DNA of 64,000 nucleotides, taken from NCBI GenBank assembly GCA_016791045.1, contig JAEUNO010000005.1, positions 1 through 64,000 of the forward strand, given 5' to 3'. The translations under genes and the position numbers were made by a program. Below, one piece after another: positions 24,977-33,874 of this stretch; position 1 is the first letter of the stretch; every line of letters begins with the position of its first letter. The notes below the pieces were generated by a model that was not told where the DNA came from, made no database searches, and worked only from the letters and a program-made list of their open reading frames with translations. This DNA comes from Methyloversatilis sp. Its GTDB lineage: Bacteria; Pseudomonadota; Gammaproteobacteria; Burkholderiales; Rhodocyclaceae.

Positions 24977-25770
24977 GCCTTGCTGTCTCCTGCCTGTGCC
25001 GCGTTGCCGAGCTGACGCACCCAGTCGGTGTTCCGCTCGCGTTCGATCATGATGGCGCGCACGCGCACAAGTGCCACGCCTATCGTGTAAGCCCACGCCG
25101 CCAGCGCCATCAGCAGCATGCCGGTGAGCATGGTGCTGGCCATCGACGGTGACTGCGTCAGGCTTACAGACGCCCCCTGATGCAGGGTGTTCCACCACTT
25201 CACCGAAAAATAGATGATCGGCACGTTGATCGCACCGACGATGGCGATCAGCGCACCGGCGCGATCGGCCCGGCGCGGGTCGTCGATGGCCGCCTGCAGC
25301 GCCATGTAGCCGCAATACAGGAAGAACAGGATGAGTTCGGACGTGAGTCGCGCATCCCACACCCAGTAGGTGCCCCAGGTCGGCTTGCCCCACAGCGCAC
25401 CGGTCCACAGCGCGATGAAGGCCCACATCGCACCGGTCGGCGCCAGCGCGCTCGACATCATGAAGGACAGCCGGGTGTTGAAGATGAGCCCGACGGCGCA
25501 CCAGAAAGCCATCACCAGATAGACCACCATGGACATCCAGGCTGCCGGCACGTGGATGAAGATGATGCGGTAGCTGTCGCCCTGGGTGGCGTCGGTCGGT
25601 GCGATGAAGAAGCCGGTATAGAGGCCGGCAATCGTCAACGCGATGGCGATGATCCAGGTCGGCCACAGCAGCTTGCCGGCGAGCGGGAAGAAGGTTTGCG
25701 GACTGGCGTAGTAGAACAGGCTGAAGCCGGACGACGGTGCGCGCGTTGCAGTAAGCGGTGAGTCAGACAT
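24973..25770 (-). CDS. ccmC: Haem transporter subunit CcmC
   Basis: A 265-residue protein with six membrane segments and the WGTYWVWDARLT haem-binding WWD motif near 130. CcmC presents haem to CcmE. It is a little longer at the N-terminus than many relatives (TATRAPSSGFSLFYYASPQTF). A 173-base gap separates it from ccmB. Confidence 0.94.
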   Translation of the reverse strand: MSDSPLTATRAPSSGFSLFYYASPQTFFPLAGKLLWPTWIIAIALTIAGLYTGFFIAPTDATQGDSYRIIFIHVPAAWMSMVVYLVMAFWCAVGLIFNTRLSFMMSSALAPTGAMWAFIALWTGALWGKPTWGTYWVWDARLTSELILFFLYCGYMALQAAIDDPRRADRAGALIAIVGAINVPIIYFSVKWWNTLHQGASVSLTQSPSMASTMLTGMLLMALAAWAYTIGVALVRVRAIMIERERNTDWVRQLGNAAQAGDSKA

Positions 25771-25943
25771 CAGCGATTTCGGGTTGATCCGGGTTCAGGT
25801 TGCCCGGTGGTGTCACCGGGGTGTGGCGGGGCGTGGCGGTCGCACGGCGCAGGCCCGGTCACCATTGAAAATGACCGCTTGCCACATCAGCGGCCGACAG
25901 TTTAACCGACTCGCTGCTTTGGCCCGAATGCTGCAGGAACAGT

Positions 25944-26612
25944 TCAATCCTGCGCGATCCGCAGCGCGGTCGCACTGGCCAGCGGGCACACCGCAAGCGC
26001 CACCAGCAGCACCGCCGACAGCAGCGCCAGATGTGACTGTATGCCCAGCCCCGCCCGCCAGGCGTCGAGCGCGCCGGCGCCGAAGATCAGCACCGGCACG
26101 TACAGCGGCAACACCAGCAGCGCGATCAGCGCACCACCGCCGCGCAGGCCCAGCGTCAGCGACGCGCCGACTGCGCCGAGCAGAGACAGCGACGGCGTGC
26201 CGACCAGCAGCGTGGCACACACGATCAGGGTTTCGTCGGCCGACAGGTTGAACTGAAGGCCGATCAGCGGCGCAATCACCACCAGCGGCAGGCCGGTCAG
26301 CAGCCAGTAGGCGCACACCTTGCCCAGCACGATGACCGGCAGGGGCTCGACCGACAGCAGCATCTGTTCCAGCGTGCCGTCGGCTTCGTCCGATTCGAAC
26401 AGCCGGCTGACCGAAAGCAGCGTCGCCAGCAGCGCGGCGACCCACATGACACCGGCCGCGATGTGGCTCAACTGCTCCGGTTCAGGCCCGACGCCGAGCG
26501 GAAACAGGCTGGTCACCAGCAGGAAGAAGCCGAGCGCGGTCAGCACGTCGGAGCGCCGTCGCCAGGCCAGCAGCAGGTCGCGGCGCACCACCGACACGAA
26601 CAGGCTCAGCAT
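25944..26612 (-). CDS. ccmB: Haem exporter membrane subunit CcmB
   Basis: A 222-residue membrane protein with six hydrophobic segments, FESDEADGTLEQMLLSVEP and a C-terminal polytopic half typical of CcmB. It forms the ABC complex with CcmA and CcmC that releases CcmE-haem. The start at ATG 26612 overlaps the end of ccmA by seven bases; the longer upstream frame is ccmA in another reading. Confidence 0.92.
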   Translation of the reverse strand: MLSLFVSVVRRDLLLAWRRRSDVLTALGFFLLVTSLFPLGVGPEPEQLSHIAAGVMWVAALLATLLSVSRLFESDEADGTLEQMLLSVEPLPVIVLGKVCAYWLLTGLPLVVIAPLIGLQFNLSADETLIVCATLLVGTPSLSLLGAVGASLTLGLRGGGALIALLVLPLYVPVLIFGAGALDAWRAGLGIQSHLALLSAVLLVALAVCPLASATALRIAQD

Positions 26613-27256
26613 GCGTAGTCGTCCAGATTGAGTGTCTGCCGGCGCTCGGCTTCGATGTCCACCGGCTGATGCGTGGTGTAGATCAGCGCGCCGCCACGTC
26701 GCAGATGCGCCGCCATGGCCGCCGCGAGCACCGCGACGGCGCGCACGTCGAGCGCGGTGAAGGGCTCGTCGAGTATCCACAGCGCGCTGCGCGTGTCGGC
26801 CAGCAGGCGCGCCAGCGCCACGCGGCGGCGCTGGCCCTGCGACAGGCTGCGCGCCGGCACATCGAGACGCGCGGCCAGACCGATGTCGACCAGCGCTTCG
26901 AGCAGCACCGTGTCGGCGATGCGCTCGCCGGCGATGGCGGCACTCGCGTGCAGGTTCTCGAGTGGCGTGAAATCGTCCTTCACGCCGTTGCGGTGACCCA
27001 GATACAGCATGCCGCCGCGCCAGTCGTCGCGCACCGACCGGGCCGGCTGGCCACGCCAGCGCACCTCGCCCGATTCCGGTTCCGACAGGCCGCACAGGAT
27101 GCGCAGCAGGCTGGTCTTGCCGCTGCCGTTGGCACCTGCGACATGCAGCAGCTCACCTTCGCCAACGGTCAGGTCGAGCCCGGCGAACAGCCGCGCGCGA
27201 CCGCGCACGCAGGTCAGGGCACGGGTTTCGAGCAGCGGGGCGGACGGTTCGGGCAT
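26606..27256 (-). CDS. ccmA: Haem exporter ATP-binding protein CcmA
   Basis: A 216-residue ABC ATPase with Walker A GANGSGKTS (about 40-48), signature LSQGQRRRVALAR, Walker B ALWILDEPFTALD and the H-loop TTHQ. It is the first gene of the ccm operon and provides ATP hydrolysis for release of haem-loaded CcmE. The operon order is ccmABCDEFGHI, leftward. The signature has Gln where many CcmA have Ala or Gly. Confidence 0.94.
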   Translation of the reverse strand: MPEPSAPLLETRALTCVRGRARLFAGLDLTVGEGELLHVAGANGSGKTSLLRILCGLSEPESGEVRWRGQPARSVRDDWRGGMLYLGHRNGVKDDFTPLENLHASAAIAGERIADTVLLEALVDIGLAARLDVPARSLSQGQRRRVALARLLADTRSALWILDEPFTALDVRAVAVLAAAMAAHLRRGGALIYTTHQPVDIEAERRQTLNLDDYAC

Positions 27257-27784
27257 CGAGGTTTCGGACAGCGGGAACGGAGGCGTGACGACGGGTGGGC
27301 GGCCGCGAATTATCCGTTAAACCGGTGCGCGAAGGTCTGGTGATGTGAGCCGGCCGGATGGCCGGCATCACGTCGCAGCCCGGAGGGCGACAAGGCCGGT
27401 CGCGAAAACAGGGAAAGGACAACGACAAACAAAGAAAAACGGCTCGCGAAGGAGTCGCGAGCCGCACAAAAGAACCGGTTCAGTCCGCTGGCAAACCGGC
27501 CTCCCCATTGCCCCCCTGCCACCGGCCACCGTCCGAGGAGCCGTCGGGCGGTGGCCACAGAGCTGGCATGGAAGTTCTAGCAGGGGATGTGCCAGTTCAA
27601 ACCCAGATTTCAAGTCATTGATTTCATTATGTTCACCGATCCAGCCCCGGCGTATGCATTCAGCGGACGTTGCACAATGCAGCAACCCGGGCTATTCATG
27701 CCTGTCCGATCGACGAAAACCCGCATGAAACCGACCGATGCGCCGTTCGCATTACCGTTGAAATCCGCAACGCAACGTTTCAAC
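27257..27784. other. Divergent control region between ccmA and a sensor kinase
   Basis: This 528-base gap separates leftward ccmA from the rightward kinase gene. The promoters of both should be here, but no clear -10/-35 pair stands out. The only strong feature is a 10-bp hairpin at 27440-27464, followed on the minus strand by GTTTTTCTTTG. The short open frames here lack coding character. Confidence 0.6.
27440..27464 (-). terminator. Terminator-like hairpin upstream of ccmA
   Basis: CGGCTCGCGA and TCGCGAGCCG pair perfectly around AGGAG. Reading leftward, the stem is followed by a T-rich tract (GTTTTTCTTTG). It lies about 185 bases before the ccmA start, so it is either an attenuator in the ccm leader or an insulator. 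Confidence 0.6.
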
Positions 27785-29221
27785 ATGCAATTGATGAAAC
27801 TGTTGCCCCGATCGCTGCACGGCAAGATCCTGCTCGGCTACATCGTGCTCGGCGGCCTGTTCGTGCTGCTCGTGTTCGCCGCGCTTGAACAGGTGCGCGA
27901 CCTGCTTTCGCATGTCGACGACGAATACAAGGTCACGCGCATGCACGACGTGGTGCGCGAGGCGCGCCGGCTGGAGAAGAACTACCTGCTGTTCCGCAAG
28001 CCATCCGAACTGAAGGCGGCGGTCAGCAAGGCGGAAGAGGCGCTGGCGATGATCGGGCGCGACCGCCCGCTGATGCAGCGTGCCGCACCCGGTTTTGCGC
28101 TCGACGAACTGGAGCAGTCGCTGTCCGACTGGCGCGACCTGCTGGACGACCGCCTGCAGCGCCGCATCAAGCCGACCGACCCGATCTCGCCGCTGGAAGA
28201 GCGCATGGAGGCGGTCGGCAAGCAGGTGTTCGACAGCAGCGAGCGCCTGTCCGACCAGGCGCGCGAGGCGATGCGCAGCGCACTGACCGGGCAGGAATCG
28301 CGGCTGTACGTGATCATGTTCGCCGCCATCGTGCTGGTGCTGGGCATCGGGCAGCTGGTGACACGGCGCGTCGTGGTGCCGCTGCGCGAGGTCGAAAGCG
28401 ATCTGGCGCGCGTCGGTACCGGCAATCTGGCCCGCCTCACGCCACGCGATCACGACGACGAAATCGCGGCGCTGGTCGATGCTTTCAACCGCGCGCTCGG
28501 CGATCTCGAAGAACGCCAGCTGGCCGTGCTGCGCACCGCGCGCCTGGCCTCGCTGGGCACCATGCTGTCCGGCGTGGCACACGAACTGAACAACCCGCTG
28601 TCCAATATTTCGCTCAACGCGCAGCTGCTGCTCGAAGAACCCGAGCGGGGCGACGCTGCTCCGCTCAATGCCTTCGTCGAACAGATCGACGATCAGGTGC
28701 AGCGTGCCCAGCGCATCGTGCGCACGCTGCTCGCCTTCGCGCGCGACAGCCACTTCGCACTGGTGCGCCAGCCACTGCGGCCACTGGTCGAGGAAACCAT
28801 CGCGCTGCTGCGCGCCGAACAGCCGGACGCCGGCGATGCGGTCACGCTGCGCATCGACCCGGCGCTGGAAATCCACGCCGACGGCCAGCGCATCCAGCAG
28901 GCGCTGCTCAACCTGATCCGCAACGCGCTCGAAGCCTGTGACGAAACCGCGACCACGCCGCACATCGTGGTCAGCGGCACGCAGCGTGACGGCGGCACGG
29001 CGATCGACGTGTGCGACAACGGCCCCGGCATCGCGCCGGGAAATCTGCAGCGCGTGTTCGACCCGTTCTTCACGACCAAACCGGTCGGCAAGGGCTCCGG
29101 ACTCGGGCTGTTCGTGGTGCATGAAATCGCGGCCGAACACGGCGGCCGGGTCAGCATCGCGCGCGAACCGGACGGCGGCGCCTGCGTCACGGTCTGGATA
29201 CCGGCGGAGGAAGCATCATGA
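27785..29221 (+). CDS. HAMP-domain sensor histidine kinase
   Basis: A 478-residue kinase (ATG 27785; ATG 27794 and 27725 are alternatives). Two membrane segments (about 14-34 and 172-192) enclose a periplasmic helical domain with LEKNYLLFRKPSEL, like McpN/NIT-type helical bundles. HAMP follows, then HisKA with the phospho-acceptor His266 in GVAHELNNPL, then HATPase (DNGPGI, GSGLGLFV). It phosphorylates the sigma-54 activator encoded next, which overlaps by four bases. The signal sensed is unknown. Confidence 0.9.
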   Translation: MQLMKLLPRSLHGKILLGYIVLGGLFVLLVFAALEQVRDLLSHVDDEYKVTRMHDVVREARRLEKNYLLFRKPSELKAAVSKAEEALAMIGRDRPLMQRAAPGFALDELEQSLSDWRDLLDDRLQRRIKPTDPISPLEERMEAVGKQVFDSSERLSDQAREAMRSALTGQESRLYVIMFAAIVLVLGIGQLVTRRVVVPLREVESDLARVGTGNLARLTPRDHDDEIAALVDAFNRALGDLEERQLAVLRTARLASLGTMLSGVAHELNNPLSNISLNAQLLLEEPERGDAAPLNAFVEQIDDQVQRAQRIVRTLLAFARDSHFALVRQPLRPLVEETIALLRAEQPDAGDAVTLRIDPALEIHADGQRIQQALLNLIRNALEACDETATTPHIVVSGTQRDGGTAIDVCDNGPGIAPGNLQRVFDPFFTTKPVGKGSGLGLFVVHEIAAEHGGRVSIAREPDGGACVTVWIPAEEAS

Positions 29222-30630
29222 GTGGAGCACGTGTACTGCTGGTCGATGACGAGGCGGTCGCCCGCGAGGGACTGGCCACTGCACTGCGGCGCGACGGCTT
29301 CGACGTCACGACGGCCGACAACGGCGACAGCGCGCTGGCGCTGCTGCGCACGCGCGACTTCGAGGTGATGCTGACCGACGTGCGCATGCCCGGCATGGAC
29401 GGCCTCGACCTGCTGCGCCGCGCGCGCGAGGCCTGGCCCGACATGGAGGTGCTCGTGGTGACCGGCTTCGCGACCACCGAATCGGCGGTGGAGGCGATGC
29501 GCACCGGTGCCTTCTATTACATTTCCAAGCCGTTCCGGCTGGGCGAGGTGCGCAAGCTGGTGCGCGAGGCCGCCGACAAGGCGCAGCTGCGCGCGGAGAA
29601 CCACCGCCTGCGCCAGCTGGTCGAGCAGGCGGCCGAAGAACGCATCATCACGCGCGACGGCGGAATGCGCGCCATTCTCGACATCGCGCGCGGCGTCGCG
29701 CCGACCGACTGCAATGTGCTCATCGTCGGCGAAACCGGCACCGGCAAGGAGTTGCTGGCACGCCACCTGCATGCGCACAGCCGGCGCGCCGGCGGACCGT
29801 TCGTCGCGGTCAATTGCGGCGCCCTGACCGAAGAGCTGCTGGCCAACGAACTGTTCGGTCACGAAAAGGGCGCCTACACGGGCGCTCAGCACTCACGCGG
29901 CGGCCTGGTCGAAGCGGCGCAGTGCGGCACGCTGTTTCTCGACGAAGTGACGGAAATGTCGGCGGCGATGCAGGTCAAGCTGCTGCGCCTGCTGCAGGAG
30001 CGCGAATACATGCGGGTCGGCGGCACCGAACCGGTGCGCGCCGACGTGCGCTTTCTCGCGGCCACCAATCGCGAGCCGCGCAGCGCGGTCGATGCCGGCA
30101 CGTTCCGGCAGGACATCTATTTCCGGCTCAACGTGGTCACGCTGCAGTTGCCGCCGCTGCGCGCCCGGCGCGAGGACATCCCGCTGCTGGCGCAGCAGTT
30201 CCTGCGCCGCGCCGCGCTGGCGATGGGCAAGCCGGTGACGGCCATCGCCCCGTCGGCGATGCAGAAGCTGTGCGCCTACGACTACCCGGGCAATGTGCGC
30301 GAGCTCGAAAACCTGATCGAGCGCGGCGTGGCACTGGCCAGCGGCAGCATGCTGGGCGAGGCGGACCTGCCGGCCGGATTTGCCGCGTCGGCGGTTCACC
30401 GCGACGCGGGCAGCCGCGCGGGCGGCGAAATCCGCACGCTGGAAAGTGTCGAGCGCTCGCACATCCTCGATGTGCTGGCCGAAGTCGGCGGCAACCGCGC
30501 CATGGCGGCACGCCTGCTCGGCATCGACCGCGTGTCGTTATGGCGCAAGTTGCGTCGCTATGAAGAGCTGGGGCTGATCGAAGCGGGCGACACCGAAGGC
30601 GCACTGCGGGTGCGCGACGCGCCCGCCTGA
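29218..30630 (+). CDS. NtrC-family sigma-54-dependent response regulator
   Basis: A 470-residue protein with a receiver domain (acceptor Asp54 in LTDVRMPG), a sigma-54 AAA+ domain (Walker A GETGTGKE at 171-178, GAYTGA loop at 218-223, in place of the more common GAFTGA) and a C-terminal Fis-type helix-turn-helix (AEVGGNRAMAARLLGIDRVSLWRKL). It activates sigma-54 promoters on phosphorylation by the kinase whose gene it overlaps (ATGA). The target genes are not identifiable from the sequence. Confidence 0.93.
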   Translation: MSGARVLLVDDEAVAREGLATALRRDGFDVTTADNGDSALALLRTRDFEVMLTDVRMPGMDGLDLLRRAREAWPDMEVLVVTGFATTESAVEAMRTGAFYYISKPFRLGEVRKLVREAADKAQLRAENHRLRQLVEQAAEERIITRDGGMRAILDIARGVAPTDCNVLIVGETGTGKELLARHLHAHSRRAGGPFVAVNCGALTEELLANELFGHEKGAYTGAQHSRGGLVEAAQCGTLFLDEVTEMSAAMQVKLLRLLQEREYMRVGGTEPVRADVRFLAATNREPRSAVDAGTFRQDIYFRLNVVTLQLPPLRARREDIPLLAQQFLRRAALAMGKPVTAIAPSAMQKLCAYDYPGNVRELENLIERGVALASGSMLGEADLPAGFAASAVHRDAGSRAGGEIRTLESVERSHILDVLAEVGGNRAMAARLLGIDRVSLWRKLRRYEELGLIEAGDTEGALRVRDAPA

Positions 30631-30769
30631 TCGCACCATATCGGTGCGCGCACCGTCTGCGTGCATCGACCGATCACAGGCAAACCCGCGCCGGTGCATG
30701 GAAAGCAGCCGCGACGCCTTTTGGCACGCTTGATGCAGGGCTGCCGCATCGCTTCATCGTGCGCGCGCC

Positions 30770-31933
30770 GTGTTCGCCAACCTCCACCATCTGTCGCATC
30801 ACGCTGCCTGGCGGCATCAGCTCGAAATGCTGCTGGAGTCGGCCGGCGAAGGCATCTACGGCATCGACCAGCGCGGCCGCTGCATCTTCATCAACCGTGC
30901 CGGCGCCGAACTGATCGGCTTCGACGCCGACGAAGTGCTCGGCCGCAACATGCACTACCTGATCCATCACGCGCATTCCGACGGCCGCTGCTACGAGGTC
31001 GAGGACTGCCCGATCTTCCGTGCCTTCCAGGAAGGGCGCGGCGTGCGGGTCGAATCCGAAGTGCTGTGGCGGCGCGACGGCAGCGCGTTTCCGGCCGAGT
31101 ACACCTCCTACCCGATCCGCGACGCGGGCCAGATCGTCGGCGCCGTGGTCACCTTCGCCGACATCAGCGAACGCAAGCAGGCGGAAGCGGTGCTGCGCGC
31201 CAACCATGCCGAACTGGAACGCCGCGTATCGGAACGCACTGCCGCGCTGTCGCAGGCCAACGCCCGGCTGCAGCAGTCGCACGGCGCGCTGCAGCGGCTG
31301 TCGGCCCACCTGCAGCAGGTGCGCGAGGACGAGCGCGCCCACATCGCGCGCGAAATCCACGACGAACTGGGCGCGTCGCTGACCGCGCTGCAGTTCGACC
31401 TGAACTGGCTGCGCGCCAAGGTGGCGCATGACGACACGCTCGAGCGCAAGTTCGACGACATGGTCGGCGTGACCCGGCAGGCGCTGGGCGCGGTGCGGCG
31501 CATCCTGACCGACCTGCGGCCCGGCGTGCTCGACCACCTCGGTCTGTGGGCGGCGATCGAATGGCAGTTGCAGGAAATGCAGGCGCGCAGCGGCGTGCGC
31601 TGCACGCTGAACGTGCATGACACCGGGCCGGAACGCCGGCTCGGGCGCAGCGCCGAAGTGGCGGTGTATCGCATCGTCCAGGAGGTACTGACCAATATCG
31701 CGCGCCATGCCGGCGCCGTCGAAGTGCAGGTGGACGTGACCGGAGCGGCCAGCCACATCGAACTGCGCATCCGCGACAACGGTCGCGGCATGCAGGTGCC
31801 GGCGCAACCCACCTCGTTCGGCCTGCTCGGCATGTACGAACGCACGCGCGTGCTGGGGGGCGAATTGCAGATCGACAGCGCGCCGGGCGCCGGCACGACG
31901 GTCACGCTGCGCGTACCGGATTCGACCCGATGA
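30770..31933 (+). CDS. PAS-domain NarX-type histidine kinase
   Basis: A 387-residue soluble kinase starting at GTG 30770. A PAS domain (about 15-135, with DGRCYEVEDCPIFRAFQEG, like redox- or ligand-sensing PAS domains) is followed by a coiled coil (139-175), HisKA_3 with His197 in REIHDELGASL, and HATPase ending with GMYERTRVLGGELQIDSAPG. The Cys in the PAS domain could allow redox sensing; that is speculative. Overlaps the next gene by four bases. Confidence 0.88.
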   Translation: MFANLHHLSHHAAWRHQLEMLLESAGEGIYGIDQRGRCIFINRAGAELIGFDADEVLGRNMHYLIHHAHSDGRCYEVEDCPIFRAFQEGRGVRVESEVLWRRDGSAFPAEYTSYPIRDAGQIVGAVVTFADISERKQAEAVLRANHAELERRVSERTAALSQANARLQQSHGALQRLSAHLQQVREDERAHIAREIHDELGASLTALQFDLNWLRAKVAHDDTLERKFDDMVGVTRQALGAVRRILTDLRPGVLDHLGLWAAIEWQLQEMQARSGVRCTLNVHDTGPERRLGRSAEVAVYRIVQEVLTNIARHAGAVEVQVDVTGAASHIELRIRDNGRGMQVPAQPTSFGLLGMYERTRVLGGELQIDSAPGAGTTVTLRVPDSTR

Positions 31934-32592
31934 ATTCCTTCACGGACGCCAGCCGGCCCACGCGCGTCGTCATCGTCGACGACCACCTGATGCTGCGCCG
32001 GGGCATCGCGCAGATCCTCGGCGAAAACCCGGCCATCGCAGTCGTCGGCGAAGCGGCGGGCGGCCCGGACCTGATGCGTCTGTTGCGTACCGACGGCGCT
32101 GATGTGGTACTGCTCGACATCGCGCTGAATGACCGCGACGGCTTCGACGTGCTGAGGCAGCTGCGCAGCGAATTCCCGCAGGTCGCGGTGCTGATGCTGT
32201 CCACCTATCCGGAATCCCAGTTCGGCGTGCGCGCGCTCAAGAGCGGCGCAGCCGGCTACCTGAACAAGGGCTGTTCGACCGAACAGCTGTTCGAAGCGAT
32301 CGCCCGCGTCGCGCGCGGCGGCCTGTTCGTGACACCCGAACTGGCCGAGCGGCTCGCTTTCGGCGTGCGCAGCGACACCCCCGCCAGCCCGCTCGACAGC
32401 CTGTCCAACCGCGAAATGCAGGTGCTCAAGCTGCTCGCCAGCGGCCACAGCGTGGGCGACATCGCACGCGAACTGTCGCTGTCGGCCAACACCATCAGCA
32501 CCTATCGGGCGCGTTTGTTCGAAAAACTCGACATCAAGAACCCGGTCGAACTGGTGAGCTTTGCCGCCCGCCATCAACTGGTGACGCTGTGA
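31930..32592 (+). CDS. NarL/LuxR-type response regulator
   Basis: A 220-residue protein with a receiver domain (acceptor Asp63 in VLLDIALND; switch Ser/Thr in LSTYPE; Lys in NKGC) and a C-terminal LuxR helix-turn-helix (SNREMQVLKLLASGHSVGDIA, then SANTISTYRARLFEKL). It is the partner of the preceding PAS kinase, translationally coupled through ATGA. Confidence 0.92.
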   Translation: MNSFTDASRPTRVVIVDDHLMLRRGIAQILGENPAIAVVGEAAGGPDLMRLLRTDGADVVLLDIALNDRDGFDVLRQLRSEFPQVAVLMLSTYPESQFGVRALKSGAAGYLNKGCSTEQLFEAIARVARGGLFVTPELAERLAFGVRSDTPASPLDSLSNREMQVLKLLASGHSVGDIARELSLSANTISTYRARLFEKLDIKNPVELVSFAARHQLVTL

Positions 32593-32665
32593 TCTTTTGC
32601 GTCTGACCGGCGGGCAGGAAGGTTGCGGTGTGCTGTGGGACGGATGCCATGCGAGCGGCGATCCA

Positions 32666-32718
32666 CTGCCGGCCTTGCATGGCCGGCAGCCTATGCGGGC
32701 GGCGAGCAGTGCTCGCCG
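32666..32718. terminator. Paired hairpins after the NarL-type gene
   Basis: Two perfect inverted repeats follow the response regulator: CTGCCGGCC/GGCCGGCAG (32666-32689, loop TTGCAT) and CGGCGAGCA/TGCTCGCCG (32700-32718, one-base centre). Neither has a T-tract, so they may be transcript-end stabilisers, REP-like units or a factor-dependent terminator. Confidence 0.5.
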
Positions 32719-32782
32719 AAACCCCCGCTCCGCCCCCGCCGCGATCAGGCCCGCCATCACCGACACATCCGGGAGACCTGCC

Positions 32783-33547
32783 ATGCCACTGCCCGCCCAC
32801 CCCAAGGCCCTGCTGATCGATCTGGCGGGCGTGCTGCATGTCGGCGACCAGGTCATCCCGGGTTCGGTCGATGCGCTCGCCCGGCTGCGCGCCGCCGGTC
32901 TGCCGCTGCTGTTCCTGACCAACACGACGCGCACGCCGCTGCGCACGCTGGTCGCGAAGATGAATGCGCTCGGCTTCGCGATGCAGGAAGACGAACTGCT
33001 GACCGCACCGGGCGCCACGCTGAATCTGGTGCGTTCGCGCGGGCTGCATCCGCACTGGGTCGTGCATCCGGACCTGCGCAGCGAAGTCGGACCCGATGCC
33101 GCAGAGCCCGATGCGGTCGTGCTGGGCGATGCCGGCCACTGCTTCGACTATGCAACGCTGAACACCGCCTTCCGTCTGATCCAGCGAGGCCTGCCCTTCA
33201 TCGCCATGGCGCGCAACCGGACCTTCAAGGAAGAAGACGGCCTGTCGCTCGACATGGGCGCCTTCGTCGCTGCACTCGAATACAGCACCGGCGTCACGGC
33301 GGAGATCGCCGGCAAACCGGCGGCGCCCTTTTTCCAGGCGGCGCTCGACCGCCTCGGCGTGGCAGCCGCCGACACCCTCATGGTCGGCGACGACCTGCGC
33401 GACGACATCGGAGGAGCGCAGGCACTGGGTATTGCCGGCGTGCTGGTGCGCACCGGCAAGTATTCAGCCGCGGACGAAAGTCACCCGGACATCCGCCCGG
33501 ATGCCATCCACGACGATTTCGCCCATCTCGCCGCCTGCCTTGCTTGA
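32783..33547 (+). CDS. HAD-superfamily phosphatase, LHPP/TIGR01458-like
   Basis: A 254-residue HAD hydrolase of the subfamily related to mammalian LHPP (phospholysine/phosphohistidine inorganic pyrophosphate phosphatase). Motif I is LLIDLAGVLHVGD (nucleophile Asp17; the second Asp of DxD is Ala, as in that group), motif II LTNTTR, motif III GKPAAPF and motif IV MVGDDLRDDIGGAQALG. The C2 cap lies at about 80-200. ATG 32783 follows GGGAGA. Substrate unknown. Confidence 0.85.
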   Translation: MPLPAHPKALLIDLAGVLHVGDQVIPGSVDALARLRAAGLPLLFLTNTTRTPLRTLVAKMNALGFAMQEDELLTAPGATLNLVRSRGLHPHWVVHPDLRSEVGPDAAEPDAVVLGDAGHCFDYATLNTAFRLIQRGLPFIAMARNRTFKEEDGLSLDMGAFVAALEYSTGVTAEIAGKPAAPFFQAALDRLGVAAADTLMVGDDLRDDIGGAQALGIAGVLVRTGKYSAADESHPDIRPDAIHDDFAHLAACLA

Positions 33548-33570
33548 CGCGCCGTCGCGTGCTTAACGAC

Positions 33571-33874
33571 CGGATCGCGCCCGGGGGTCGCTCCTCCAGG
33601 AGACCCGCGCCGCCTTTGTAGGAGCGACCCCCGGTCGCGATCCGCGCATCGATCAGGCACCGGCGCATGTTCAGAGGGTGGAATCGCGAGCAAGGCTCGC
33701 TCCTGCAGGAAAACCGCGACGCCTTCGTAGGAGCGACCCCCGGTCGCGATCCGCGCGTCGATCAGGCACCGGCGCGTGTTCAGAGGGTGGAATCGCGAGC
33801 AGGGCTCGCTCCTGCAGGAAAACCGCGACGCCTTTGTAGGAGCGACCCCCGGTCGCGATCCGCGCGTCGATCAG
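33571..33874. repeat. 109-bp tandem repeats made of REP-like palindromes
   Basis: The module starting GTAGGAGCGACCCCCGGTCGCGAT begins at 33618, 33727 and 33836, period exactly 109, giving two full copies and one partial. Each unit holds GTAGGAGCGACC...GGTCGC and AATCGCGAGC...GCTCGCTCCTGCAGGA, which are inverted-repeat REP elements. A degenerate inverted copy precedes at 33571-33617. The third partial copy runs through the last bases of rarA, so that gene's stop codon lies within the repeat. Confidence 0.93.

Noticed and set aside
26606-27256. LSQGQ signature in CcmA as evidence of altered function
   Set aside because: CcmA signatures vary at this position, and all other ATPase motifs are intact.
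27257-27784. Short open frames in the ccmA/kinase gap
   Set aside because: No ribosome binding sites, no codon-position bias and low-complexity Arg/Pro composition.
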